Shown: piece after piece, positions 1 to 7,638 of the stretch
Layout of the letters: each line of letters starts with the position of its first letter
Position numbering within the stretch: position 1 is the stretch's first letter
Assembly: GCF_024622195.1 (NCBI RefSeq)
Contig: NZ_JANKBI010000014.1
Span: 1 to 64,000 of the forward strand
Direction: 5' to 3'
DNA: 64,000 nucleotides
Origin: Murimonas intestini
GTDB taxonomy: Bacteria; Bacillota; Clostridia; Lachnospirales; Lachnospiraceae
Notes under the pieces: model-generated
What the model was told of the DNA's origin: nothing
The model's input: only the letters and a program-made list of their open reading frames with translations
The model's database searches: none
Made by a program: the position numbers and the translations under genes

Positions 1-456
1 ATTAAGCTTTCAGATGTTTATGAAGTGCAGGACAGAGAAATATCTTTGGAATTAAAAGCAGTAATGCTGAACATAAATAGAGGCCATAATGAAAGGCTGA
101 TGAGCAAATGCAAAACGCTGAAGGATTACAGCATTTATGTGGATAAGGTAAGAGAATATACAAAATCGATGCCGCTTGAAGATGCTGTAGAGAAGGCAAT
201 CACAGAATGTATAGAGGATGATATTTTGGCAGAGTTTCTGAGGAATAACAGAACGGAGGCAAAGAATGTGAGCATTTTTGAATATGATGAAGAAAGACAT
301 ATGAGACAGACAAAAGAAGAAGGCAGAGAAGAGGGAGCAGCGCGGGTGAACCATTTAAACAGACTTCTTGCCCATCAAAACAGAACAGAAGATATTGTCA
401 GAGCAGCAAACGACAAAGAGTGGCAGGAGAAGTTGTTTGAAGAATTTGGATTATAA
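1..456 (+). CDS. Rpn family recombination-promoting nuclease / putative transposase, C-terminal part
   Basis: The frame is open from the first base, so the N-terminal PD-(D/E)XK nuclease core lies outside the window; a GTG at 25 is only an internal codon. The visible 151 residues match the C-terminal half of YhgA/Rpn-like proteins common in gut clostridia: the stretch LKAVMLNINRGHNE, an acidic MPLEDAVEKAITECI helix, and a charged coiled tail with repeated EEGREEG. Rpn proteins are DNA endonucleases linked to RecA-independent recombination and phage defence and often occur in many copies per genome. The family call is from recalled sequence similarity; activity cannot be judged without the N-terminus. 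Confidence 0.75.
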   Translation: MKLSDVYEVQDREISLELKAVMLNINRGHNERLMSKCKTLKDYSIYVDKVREYTKSMPLEDAVEKAITECIEDDILAEFLRNNRTEAKNVSIFEYDEERHMRQTKEEGREEGAARVNHLNRLLAHQNRTEDIVRAANDKEWQEKLFEEFGL

Positions 457-1311
457 ATGAAACTGTCAGACACTGCAGGCATTTCGTGATGGCATACTAC
501 AGAATTTAAATTTGGGGGAATGTGTGCTTTGTCAGCAGAGATACTGTCTGCAAGCAGAAAGATGAATCGTCATAAACAAGCATCATATCAGTGCGGGTAT
601 ATATCCTCCACTGAAATGAAATCACAGTTATCATTTAAACCGGATTAAAGGAAGCAAATTTTGTAGGAAATTGCTGTTTAACGGAGTAACAGGACGCTTT
701 GTGCGGGAAGCGGTGAGCTGTCAGGAAGGGGGCGGTTCTAAACAGGCTTGGAGTGAGTTGGAAAGCTACTATGTATACGAAAGAGTTTGGTTAAAATCTT
801 TTCCATGGAATTACCGTTTTCGTAATCCGATATTTACAAAAAAACAGTTCAATCCAGTTTTTGTAAAAGCCTATTTTTCACTTACAAGCTATCAAATTAA
901 TATCCAACTCTATATTTATAGGGAAATAGAATACCCTATATATTTTGAATATGGCAAATAATTGCTACTGATATGTTCCGGGAATCCAGTAAAGTAGTGA
1001 CTTCACCCATACCCCAGCCTCATTACGGGAGCCAGCTTTGCATCGATAACCTTGGCATCAGTGGGAGGGGGCAGGCGTGGGGAGAGGTTCGTGGTGAAGG
1101 ACTGTAGCGAGGAAGATGAAACTCTTAGGCTCCGGTATCTGCGGTCATACCGGCCGCCTTTCGCGGTTCGAGCAAATACCGGAGCCTTAGAGTTTCACTC
1201 CGCAGCGGTTTGGACAGAACCACGAACCTCTCCCCACCCCTGCCCCTCACGCTGATTCACAGCCTAAAATGCAAAGCGTCCTCCCCGCCTCTAATCATCT
1301 AAACAGCAATC
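457..1311. other. long intergenic region with a large palindrome and no convincing gene
   Basis: This 855-base stretch separates the Rpn-type gene from lysC. It contains an open frame at 671-961, but I see no good ribosome site, no recognisable family and no coding-like composition (the second half is simply AT-rich), so I do not call it. Its right part holds the palindrome at 1056-1257. Two 11-base words, ATTGCTGTTTA and AGGACGCTTTG, occur in the same order at 670-701 on the plus strand and, reversed, at 1272-1310, suggesting two copies of a dispersed intergenic repeat in opposite orientation. Confidence 0.5.
1056..1257. repeat. 200-base imperfect inverted repeat (giant hairpin)
   Basis: The left arm (about 1056-1138) and right arm (about 1175-1257) are reverse complements over two long blocks. 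The outer block, about 27 bases at 1068-1094 against 1220-1246, has one mismatch. The inner block, about 22 bases ending in GGCTCCGGTAT, also has one mismatch. A looser middle and a 36-base GC-rich centre containing a second small dyad complete it. It lies just downstream of lysC, so it could end that transcript, but no T-run follows either arm. A MITE-like or REP-like dispersed element is another reading. Confidence 0.8.
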
Positions 1312-2520
1312 TTAATCTGCCAGCCCAAACGCATCATGGCAGGCAATCAGAGCTTTCTCAGCATCCTCCTGGGCGACAAGAACCGTGATACGTATCTCTG
1401 ATGTAGAGATCATATTGATATTGATTCCTGCATTGTAAAGGCTTTCAAACATCTTTGCCGCAACACCCGGATTTGATACCATTCCAGCGCCCACAATAGA
1501 TATCTTGGCGATATCCCTCATACATGTCACTTTCTGCGCTGTGATCCTGGTCTTATTCTTTTCTATAAGGCTGATCACCTCATCCACATCATCCTCATCC
1601 ACGGTAAAGCTGATGTCCTTTGTACCGTCACGCCCTACTGACTGCAGGATGATATCTACATTTATATTATTCTTAGAAAGGGTATTGAACAGCTTAAAAG
1701 CGATTCCAGGTTCATCCTTTACCCCTAACACGGAAATTCTGGCCGCTTTTTTATCCAGCGCAGCCCCGCTGATCAACATTCTCTCCACACTGACTTCCTC
1801 CTTGACCACTGTACCTTCAGAATCATTTAAGCTTGAGCGCACCACCAGGGTGACACCGTATTTTTTTGCCATCTCTACGGAACGGTTATGTAAGACACCG
1901 GCCCCTGACGTAGCCAGATCCAGCATCTCATCATATGTAATTTCTTTTAATTTTCTGGCATTCACCACGATCCTTGGATCAGCAGTGTAAACACCGTCCA
2001 CATCCGTAAAGATCTCACACGCGTCCGCATGAAGCACAGCCGCCAATGCCACAGCCGTGGTATCAGAGCCGCCTCTGCCCAGGGTAGTATAATCTTCATA
2101 CTTATTAACTCCCTGAAATCCCGTGATGATCACAATTTTCCGGTTATCCAGCTCATGCCGGATACGCTCTGTATCAATGTCCTTCAGGCGGGAATTCCCG
2201 TAGTTGGACGTGGTGCGCATTCCAATCTGGAATGCATTCAGAGATATGGCAGGCACACCGAGGGCATGCATTGCCATGGCCATAAGGGCTACAGATGTCT
2301 GCTCCCCCACAGTCATGAGCATATCAAGCTCTCTCTTGGGCGCTTTCGGGTTGATATCCCTAGCCTGCTCAAGCAGATGGTCAGTGGTCTTTCCCATAGC
2401 GGAAAGGACTACTACCACGTCATTGCCTTTTTGATATTCCTCGATACACCTGCGGGCCACATTAAAGATACGATCCTTATCTCCCACAGAAGTACCGCCG
2501 AATTTCTTTACTATCAGCAT
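1312..2520 (-). CDS. lysC: aspartate kinase
   Basis: Phosphorylates L-aspartate with ATP, the first step to lysine, methionine and threonine. The 402-residue protein opens with the ATP/aspartate signature KFGGTSVG at residues 6-13, has the kinase core (GRGGSDTTAVALA, FTDVDGVYTADPR) through about residue 245, and ends with two ACT domains (about 262-402) that normally bind lysine and/or threonine for feedback control. Length fits the monofunctional class. The ATG is preceded by GGAGG at good spacing. It is the last gene of a leftward set with the ACT regulator, hom and apgM-like genes, separated from the latter by a 109-base gap holding a hairpin, so its transcript level may differ. Confidence 0.95.
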   Translation of the reverse strand: MLIVKKFGGTSVGDKDRIFNVARRCIEEYQKGNDVVVVLSAMGKTTDHLLEQARDINPKAPKRELDMLMTVGEQTSVALMAMAMHALGVPAISLNAFQIGMRTTSNYGNSRLKDIDTERIRHELDNRKIVIITGFQGVNKYEDYTTLGRGGSDTTAVALAAVLHADACEIFTDVDGVYTADPRIVVNARKLKEITYDEMLDLATSGAGVLHNRSVEMAKKYGVTLVVRSSLNDSEGTVVKEEVSVERMLISGAALDKKAARISVLGVKDEPGIAFKLFNTLSKNNINVDIILQSVGRDGTKDISFTVDEDDVDEVISLIEKNKTRITAQKVTCMRDIAKISIVGAGMVSNPGVAAKMFESLYNAGININMISTSEIRITVLVAQEDAEKALIACHDAFGLAD

Positions 2521-2566
2521 AACTTCCTCCTAAGTTTTCATTTCCGCATATGGCATAAAAGCACGA

Positions 2567-2622
2567 TCTTTCAGTGACGGACCCGGCCCGCCTGACGGCT
2601 GGCCGGCTTCATCACTGAAAGA
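2567..2622 (-). terminator. hairpin between the apgM-like gene and lysC (attenuator or weak terminator)
   Basis: Perfect 11-base arms, TCTTTCAGTGA at 2567-2577 and its complement at 2612-2622, enclose a GC-rich inner dyad (GGCCGG). On the minus strand the stem is followed by CGTGCTTTTATG, a poor T-run. It could stop part of the transcript before lysC or stabilise the upstream message. Confidence 0.5.
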
Positions 2623-2629
2623 CCTTATT

Positions 2630-3829
2630 TTATGCTGAGAACAGATGCTCCATCAGAGTGTGGCCTTCAGCAATATAATTGCCGGAAGCCGCTGCCTCCT
2701 CTTCATTATAATTCCATGTGTTATCAAGCGGCCTGCTGCTGTCGTATAGAAGATACGGCACAGGCGCTGCTGTATGTGTCCTCACGCGGATCGGCGTCGG
2801 ATGGTCAGGCAGTACAAGAAGACGGTACTCTTCCCCTGAGGCATCCATGCGCTCTACCACGTATTTTATCACACGTGAGTCTATATATTCAATAGCTTTT
2901 ATCTTTCTTTGCACACTTCCCTGATGGCCCATCTCATCCGGAGCCTCCACATGTATGTACGCAAAGTCATATCCATCTTCCAGCAGAGCCTTCACAGCAG
3001 CCTCAGCCTTGCCTTCATAATTTGTATCAAGCCCTCCGTTAGCGCCTTCTACAATAATATTATCCATGCCTGCACCTGCAGCGATCCCCTTAAGGAGATC
3101 CACAGCTGAGATCATAACGCCCTTCTTATGGTACTTTTCCTCAAATGAAGTCAGGGACGGCTTTGTGCCTGCTCCCCAAAACCAGCAGCTGTTGGCAGGA
3201 TTTAAGCCCTGCTCTTTTCTTTTTACGTTGACCGGATGGTCCTTTAATATATCATAGCTTTTTTTCTGCATCATACGCAGCATCTCGTCCTGAGGGAGAT
3301 ACTGCCCTATCACCTGCCCCAGCACATCATGAGGGGCTGTAAGCTTTAGCACGCTGCCCTCCTGCCATATCAGACAATGGCGGTAACTGGTGCCTGTATA
3401 GAACCGGTATACATCACTCTCCAGCTCTTTTCTGACAGCCTCCAGCAGGATGGCAGCATCCTCTGTACTGATCTCTCCTGAGCTGTGGTCGATGATCGTC
3501 TTCTCCTCATATGGTTCTTCTTCCGAAAGCGTCACCAGATTGCAGCGCAGGGCCACCTCTGTATCCTTCATAGGTATACCTATGCTCAAGGCTTCCAGGG
3601 GAGAACGCCCTGTATAATATTTTTTCGGGTCATACCCCATGACTGACAGATTGGCTGTATCGCTTCCGGGGCTCATTCCATCGGGGATCGTATGTACCAT
3701 GCCCACCTCAGAAAGCTTTGATAAACGGTCCAGCTCGCCAGTCCCGGCAAAAGCGATCGGCGTTCTGCCCCCCAGCTCTTCTATCGGCTCGTCAGCCATC
3801 CCGTCTCCTAACACGACGATATATTTCAT
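2630..3829 (-). CDS. ApgM-like phosphoglycerate mutase family protein, probable homoserine kinase
   Basis: A 399-residue member of the alkaline-phosphatase superfamily family COG3635 (cofactor-independent phosphoglycerate mutase, archaeal type). Visible are the N-terminal metal site VLGDGMADEP, the region SDTANLSVMGYDP, and the distal metal-binding stretches HVEAPDEMGHQG and LPDHPTP. It starts 2 bases after the hom stop codon with AGGGAG upstream, so it is translationally tied to hom. No thrB-type GHMP homoserine kinase is present in the cluster. This family has been proposed, with genetic support in some anaerobes, to be the alternative homoserine kinase. That role is inferred here from the operon; mutase activity in glycolysis is the alternative. 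Confidence 0.85.
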   Translation of the reverse strand: MKYIVVLGDGMADEPIEELGGRTPIAFAGTGELDRLSKLSEVGMVHTIPDGMSPGSDTANLSVMGYDPKKYYTGRSPLEALSIGIPMKDTEVALRCNLVTLSEEEPYEEKTIIDHSSGEISTEDAAILLEAVRKELESDVYRFYTGTSYRHCLIWQEGSVLKLTAPHDVLGQVIGQYLPQDEMLRMMQKKSYDILKDHPVNVKRKEQGLNPANSCWFWGAGTKPSLTSFEEKYHKKGVMISAVDLLKGIAAGAGMDNIIVEGANGGLDTNYEGKAEAAVKALLEDGYDFAYIHVEAPDEMGHQGSVQRKIKAIEYIDSRVIKYVVERMDASGEEYRLLVLPDHPTPIRVRTHTAAPVPYLLYDSSRPLDNTWNYNEEEAAASGNYIAEGHTLMEHLFSA

Positions 3830-3831
3830 TT

Positions 3832-5064
3832 TTATCTCCCTGCCTTTACACGGCGCATGCGGATCATATTGATCACAGTCCCAAGCTCTGCTGCTTTCTC
3901 CTTGTACTCTGCTTCAGATATGGTTCCTGTCTTAAATCCGAACTCTCCGTCCAATCCAGGTACAGTCACTACCTCCACGTCCCCAAAGAGCTCTCTGACC
4001 CTGGCCAAGTCAGCAGCCGGGTCGCCTTTGACTCTCACGAAGAATCTCCTTCTGGAATTGCTGATATCTGTCAGCTCCAGTTTATGGCTGCTCCAGAACG
4101 ACATAATGCTTCTGTGAAGATGTTTTGCACAGTCAACTACGTCCGAGACAACTGCGCTGGCTGTAGGAAGCTTGCCCGCACCGCTGCCGTAGAACATGGC
4201 ATCCCCCAGCACATTTCCGTGCACGAATATTGCATTAAATACGCCGTTTACGCTGTAAAGCGGGTCAGTCGGCCCGATCAGGCACGGAGCTACCATAGCA
4301 TAGAAGCTGTCATCTACTTTCCGGCTGAAAGCCAGAAGCTTGATCGTCTTGCCCATTTCTTTTGCATACTTAATGTCATCAGCTGTTATTTTTGTAATGC
4401 CTTCTGTGTAGATATCTTCATAGTCAACCTGACGGCCCAGAGCCAGAGATGAGAGAATGGCAATCTTGCGGCAGGCATCATGGCCTTCCACATCTGCCTC
4501 GGGATTGCGCTCCGCATAGCCCTTCTCCTGTGCATCCTTTAAGACTTCTTCAAAGCTGGACCCTTCTTCGGTCATCTTCGTCAGGATATAGTTTGTTGTC
4601 CCGTTCAGAATACCTGTTATCTCATCGATCTCATCTGCTGTGAGAGAAGAATTCAGGGGCCTTATGATGGGGATACCGCCGCCGCAGCTTGCTTCAAACA
4701 GATAGTTTAAGTTCCTCTCACGGGCGATCTCCAAAAGCTCAGCGCCATGTCTGGCAACAAGCTCCTTATTGGAGGTACATACGCTCTTTCCTGCCAGAAG
4801 CGCCCTCTTAGTAAATGTATAGGCAGGCTCCACGCCTCCCATCACCTCTACAACGATCTTTATTTCCGGATCCTCCAGAATGATATTGAAATCATGTACG
4901 ATCTTTTCCTGGATCTTGTCTCCCGGAAAATCCCGCAAATCAAGTACATACTTGATATTGATTTCTTCCCCTGCCTTCTTATTGATGCTGGCATGATTTG
5001 TGTCGATGACCTCCACGACACCTGAACCTACTGTTCCATATCCTAACACTGCTATCTGTATCAT
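3832..5064 (-). CDS. hom: homoserine dehydrogenase
   Basis: Reduces aspartate semialdehyde to homoserine with NAD(P)H. The protein has an N-terminal Rossmann motif (LGYGTVGSGVVEV), the conserved catalytic middle with EASCGGGIPIIRPL and GILNGTTNYIL, and a C-terminal ACT domain from about residue 325 giving threonine control. I place the start at the ATG at 5064 (410 residues), 8 bases after GGGAG; a GTG at 5073 overlapping the preceding stop is possible but poorly spaced. It lies in one operon with the ACT protein upstream and the ApgM-like gene downstream. Confidence 0.95.
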   Translation of the reverse strand: MIQIAVLGYGTVGSGVVEVIDTNHASINKKAGEEINIKYVLDLRDFPGDKIQEKIVHDFNIILEDPEIKIVVEVMGGVEPAYTFTKRALLAGKSVCTSNKELVARHGAELLEIARERNLNYLFEASCGGGIPIIRPLNSSLTADEIDEITGILNGTTNYILTKMTEEGSSFEEVLKDAQEKGYAERNPEADVEGHDACRKIAILSSLALGRQVDYEDIYTEGITKITADDIKYAKEMGKTIKLLAFSRKVDDSFYAMVAPCLIGPTDPLYSVNGVFNAIFVHGNVLGDAMFYGSGAGKLPTASAVVSDVVDCAKHLHRSIMSFWSSHKLELTDISNSRRRFFVRVKGDPAADLARVRELFGDVEVVTVPGLDGEFGFKTGTISEAEYKEKAAELGTVINMIRMRRVKAGR

Positions 5065-5069
5065 ATTTT

Positions 5070-5513
5070 TCACTCCCTGGCTAATATTTTTAAATAATGC
5101 ACACCATTCTTAGATTCTATCTCTTCAATCATTCTGGACACATCCCCCGTAGTCGGAAGGATATCCACACTGAGTGTCAGCGAAGCGATCCCATTTACAG
5201 GAATACTCTGATGGATCGTCAGTATGTTGGCATGGAAATCCGCCACTGCTTTTAAAACATCTGAAAGAAGTCCTGGTTCATCATCCATCTGAATCACAAA
5301 GGTAATCGTCTTTCCCCTGGCATTGTCATGAAAGGGGAATATATCATCTTTATACTTATAGAAAGAACTCCGGCTGATCCCTACCCGGTCTGTCGCTTCC
5401 TGTACGGTTTCCACCCGCTCTGACTCTAAAAGCCGCTTAGCTTCCACTACTTTCTGCAGAACCTCAGGCACGGCTTTTTGCTTTACCACAAAATATTGAC
5501 TTTTATCTGCCAT
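5070..5513 (-). CDS. UPF0735-type ACT domain protein, likely amino-acid responsive regulator
   Basis: This 147-residue protein has an N-terminal winged-helix-like segment (residues about 12-55, with the helix-turn-helix-like VQEATDRVGISRSSFYKYKD) and an ACT domain (about 70-145, beginning ITFVIQMDDEPGLLSDVL). The pattern matches the UPF0735/PheB-like family that heads hom-thr operons in Bacillota. The likely job is sensing threonine or a related amino acid and adjusting the operon it leads; no DNA target has been shown here. Its stop codon abuts the hom start region, consistent with coupled translation. Confidence 0.85.
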   Translation of the reverse strand: MADKSQYFVVKQKAVPEVLQKVVEAKRLLESERVETVQEATDRVGISRSSFYKYKDDIFPFHDNARGKTITFVIQMDDEPGLLSDVLKAVADFHANILTIHQSIPVNGIASLTLSVDILPTTGDVSRMIEEIESKNGVHYLKILARE

Positions 5514-5573
5514 TACTACCTCCCGCGCACCGGATAAGTACGCACCAGAAACACATTTGTAGTCACATGGAAG

Positions 5574-5602
5574 ATAGTATCACATTTTTTTCCATGGTGC
5601 AA
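5574..5602 (-). promoter_or_regulatory. sigma-A type promoter of the threonine operon
   Basis: On the minus strand TTGCAC is followed after 17 bases by TACTAT, about 60 bases ahead of the ACT gene start. No riboswitch or T-box-like leader was recognised in the 110-base gap. Confidence 0.6.
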
Positions 5603-5624
5603 CCATTTTTTCTCTTTTCCTTAA

Positions 5625-6503
5625 TTAAAAGCCTCTCCCGGCTCCCCCATGAGTCCCTCCGCTGCTGGATGTATGGGTGGTGCTGACATTGCTGTGTCCG
5701 CCTCCGCTTCCACCGCCGCCGTTATTCTCATTCCTTGGGATAACTCTTTGGGTAACATGTTTGTACATGAAGCGGTCTTCCTGTTTAGTGAGGTTCATCC
5801 TGCTCTTCTCCCTGTAGGGATACTTGTAATGTCCCCATTTGAGCCTGTACTTCCCAACCACGCCTCCGACGCATGCAGCGCCCGCTGCCAAGGCCGCGAT
5901 TGCCGCGATCAGGGCTTCCATAAGAGTAATGCTTCTGTTCCGCCTGTATGTGCCCGTCTCCGAATCATAGATATACAGCTCCTTTGGCACTCCCTGGTTA
6001 TACCAGGCCAGGGTATCCTTCAGAAAGCTCTCAAACACACCTGAATAATTTCCTCCGGCGGCATAATTTTCCGCATTATCCAGCATATTCTCCAATCTGT
6101 CATCCGTGAGATAGTAGACCATATTTCCCGAAGTGGAGATCCACAGATTGCGGCTGCTCATATCGATCAGGAAGCAGACTCCATCCTTATCTTTGCCGTA
6201 CAGCTTATCAAAAAAATCATCTGCATAGCTCTCTGAGCTCTTACCTTCCGCATAATCAGTAGTCACTAACACTACTTCCATGCCGCACTGCCCTGTCAGT
6301 TCCTCTGCTTTTTTTTGCAGCATATCTGCTTCCACATCTGTGAGCAGGCCTGCCTGGTCATAGACCCTGCGCTGAGGTCCATCTGCCCTGGCCCCTGCAC
6401 CGCAGGCCAGGAACGCGGCCATCCATACCATACACAGCGCCAGCGCCATCAATAGAGTCTTATACACTCCCTGCCGCGGATATCTCTCATTTACAGCCTT
6501 CAT
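5625..6503 (-). CDS. membrane-anchored TPM domain protein with glycine-rich tail
   Basis: The 292-residue protein has a signal or anchor helix at about 17-40, an extracytoplasmic TPM domain (Psb32/YgcG type) with the typical start RVYDQAGLLTDVEADMLQKK and the LWISTSGNMVYYLTD stretch, then a second helix (about 195-218), a basic cytoplasmic segment and a Gly/Ser/His-rich C-terminus ending GGAGRGF. TPM proteins have been tied to membrane-protein quality control or weak phosphatase activity. The start overlaps the stop of the zinc-ribbon gene and follows AGGAGG, so the two are co-translated. Exact function unknown. Confidence 0.8.
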   Translation of the reverse strand: MKAVNERYPRQGVYKTLLMALALCMVWMAAFLACGAGARADGPQRRVYDQAGLLTDVEADMLQKKAEELTGQCGMEVVLVTTDYAEGKSSESYADDFFDKLYGKDKDGVCFLIDMSSRNLWISTSGNMVYYLTDDRLENMLDNAENYAAGGNYSGVFESFLKDTLAWYNQGVPKELYIYDSETGTYRRNRSITLMEALIAAIAALAAGAACVGGVVGKYRLKWGHYKYPYREKSRMNLTKQEDRFMYKHVTQRVIPRNENNGGGGSGGGHSNVSTTHTSSSGGTHGGAGRGF

Positions 6504-7552
6504 ATGAAATATCCTCCTAAAAGTAAGATTAAAAATACAGGCACAGCTACAGCTGCAAAGAGTATTGCCAGCCTGCCGTAGTCCAGAGGAAGCTTTCCGC
6601 AGACTTTTTCAGTCTGCCCGTTCATTGTATAATAATATGTCTCCCCATTTCTGCCCCTGTATGTCAGCACCCAGACAGGAAGAAGGACATATTCCCACTT
6701 TTCTTTCTCAAACGTGATATTCGCATTCTTTTTGACCACGGAAGAATACCCGCTGACAGTATCCCGGAGCATATTTTCTGAATACTCTCTGATGTCCTGC
6801 CTGGCCTGGGATGACAGGCCGTCTTTTTCAATATCCCTCTTTTCAGCCATAAATCCTGACAGATAACTCATCGTAAAATCCTTCATCCCGTCAGCGTTAA
6901 AAGGCTGCACTCCTTCTGCCAGTGTCCTGTCATTCTTCTGAAGGGCATTGCGTGTATACTCACCAAAGTGTATAGTGCCGGCCCGCTCAACCTCATAATG
7001 GCTGGTCTCCGTATATTCTATATTTCCGCCCCTCCAGACTCTCACGTTTACTGCCTCAGCATCCAGCTGGCCCTCCACTTCTGCTGTGTAGATCCAGTAT
7101 GGATAATATACACCTGTTATCTTCTCTATCTGGTCCTTTGAAAAAAAGCTCCCCGGCACAAACCGCCTGCTATGTACATATTTCAGGAAACTTTCCACTG
7201 CCTTCTCCCTGTCCACTGCAAAAGGGATCACTTTATCGGGCAGATAGCGGCCTGAGAGCCTTCCCGAGAGGACGACAGGATTGTGGCAGTAATAACAGAA
7301 GGTAGCTGCTGTGGTAGGATCTGTCACGATCTCTGCCCCGCAGCTGGGACACGAATAAACTGCTGCATCGCCGGCTGCTTTTGAAGCTTCCCCTGCCTGC
7401 TCTGATGTATTCTGCTTCCTTCCGGCATCTGTCTTATCCACGTCCTCCTGACTGAAATAGGACATGCAGTATCCACATTTATACTGCTGGGAATCAGGAT
7501 CGAACTTCAGGTCTCCGCCGCAGTTCGGGCATTTATAAATAATTGCTGGCAT
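6500..7552 (-). CDS. double zinc-ribbon protein with C-terminal membrane helix
   Basis: The 350-residue protein carries two zinc ribbons at the N-terminus: CPNCGG...CGYC (residues about 8-29) and CPSCG...CYYC (about 68-93), of TFIIB/rubredoxin-like spacing. A unique central domain (about 115-310, with YYPYWIYTAEVEG) follows, and a hydrophobic anchor RLAILFAAVAVPVFLILLLG sits near the end. I recognise it as a conserved clostridial family found beside SPFH and TPM genes but know no assigned function. It probably works at the membrane with its neighbours. Confidence 0.75.
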   Translation of the reverse strand: MPAIIYKCPNCGGDLKFDPDSQQYKCGYCMSYFSQEDVDKTDAGRKQNTSEQAGEASKAAGDAAVYSCPSCGAEIVTDPTTAATFCYYCHNPVVLSGRLSGRYLPDKVIPFAVDREKAVESFLKYVHSRRFVPGSFFSKDQIEKITGVYYPYWIYTAEVEGQLDAEAVNVRVWRGGNIEYTETSHYEVERAGTIHFGEYTRNALQKNDRTLAEGVQPFNADGMKDFTMSYLSGFMAEKRDIEKDGLSSQARQDIREYSENMLRDTVSGYSSVVKKNANITFEKEKWEYVLLPVWVLTYRGRNGETYYYTMNGQTEKVCGKLPLDYGRLAILFAAVAVPVFLILLLGGYFI

Positions 7553-7572
7553 CTTCTTCCCTCCTTATAACG

Positions 7573-7621
7573 CAGGGGAGCCATCGTCCCGTCCAACCGG
7601 TCCGAAATTCTGGCTCCCCTG
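7573..7621 (-). other. intercistronic hairpin between SPFH and zinc-ribbon genes
   Basis: Eleven-base perfect arms (CAGGGGAGCCA at 7573-7583 and its complement at 7611-7621) surround a 27-base loop. There is no T-run on the minus-strand side, and the next gene's ribosome site follows at once, so a processing or stability element within the operon is more likely than a terminator. Confidence 0.55.
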
Positions 7622-7638
7622 TTCATTAACATGTATAT

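Noticed and set aside
671..961. 96-codon open frame in the first intergenic region
   Set aside because: No ribosome site, no family resemblance, composition changes sharply to AT-rich in the middle.
1052..1255. 67-codon frame over the large palindrome
   Set aside because: It is open because of the GC-rich inverted repeat; both arms would be translated as unrelated peptides.
3718..4452. 244-codon plus-strand frame
   Set aside because: Antisense shadow of hom and the ApgM-like gene, which are certain.
5514..5624. T-box or amino-acid riboswitch ahead of the threonine operon
   Set aside because: Only about 60 bases separate the promoter from the start codon and no T-box or aptamer core is visible.
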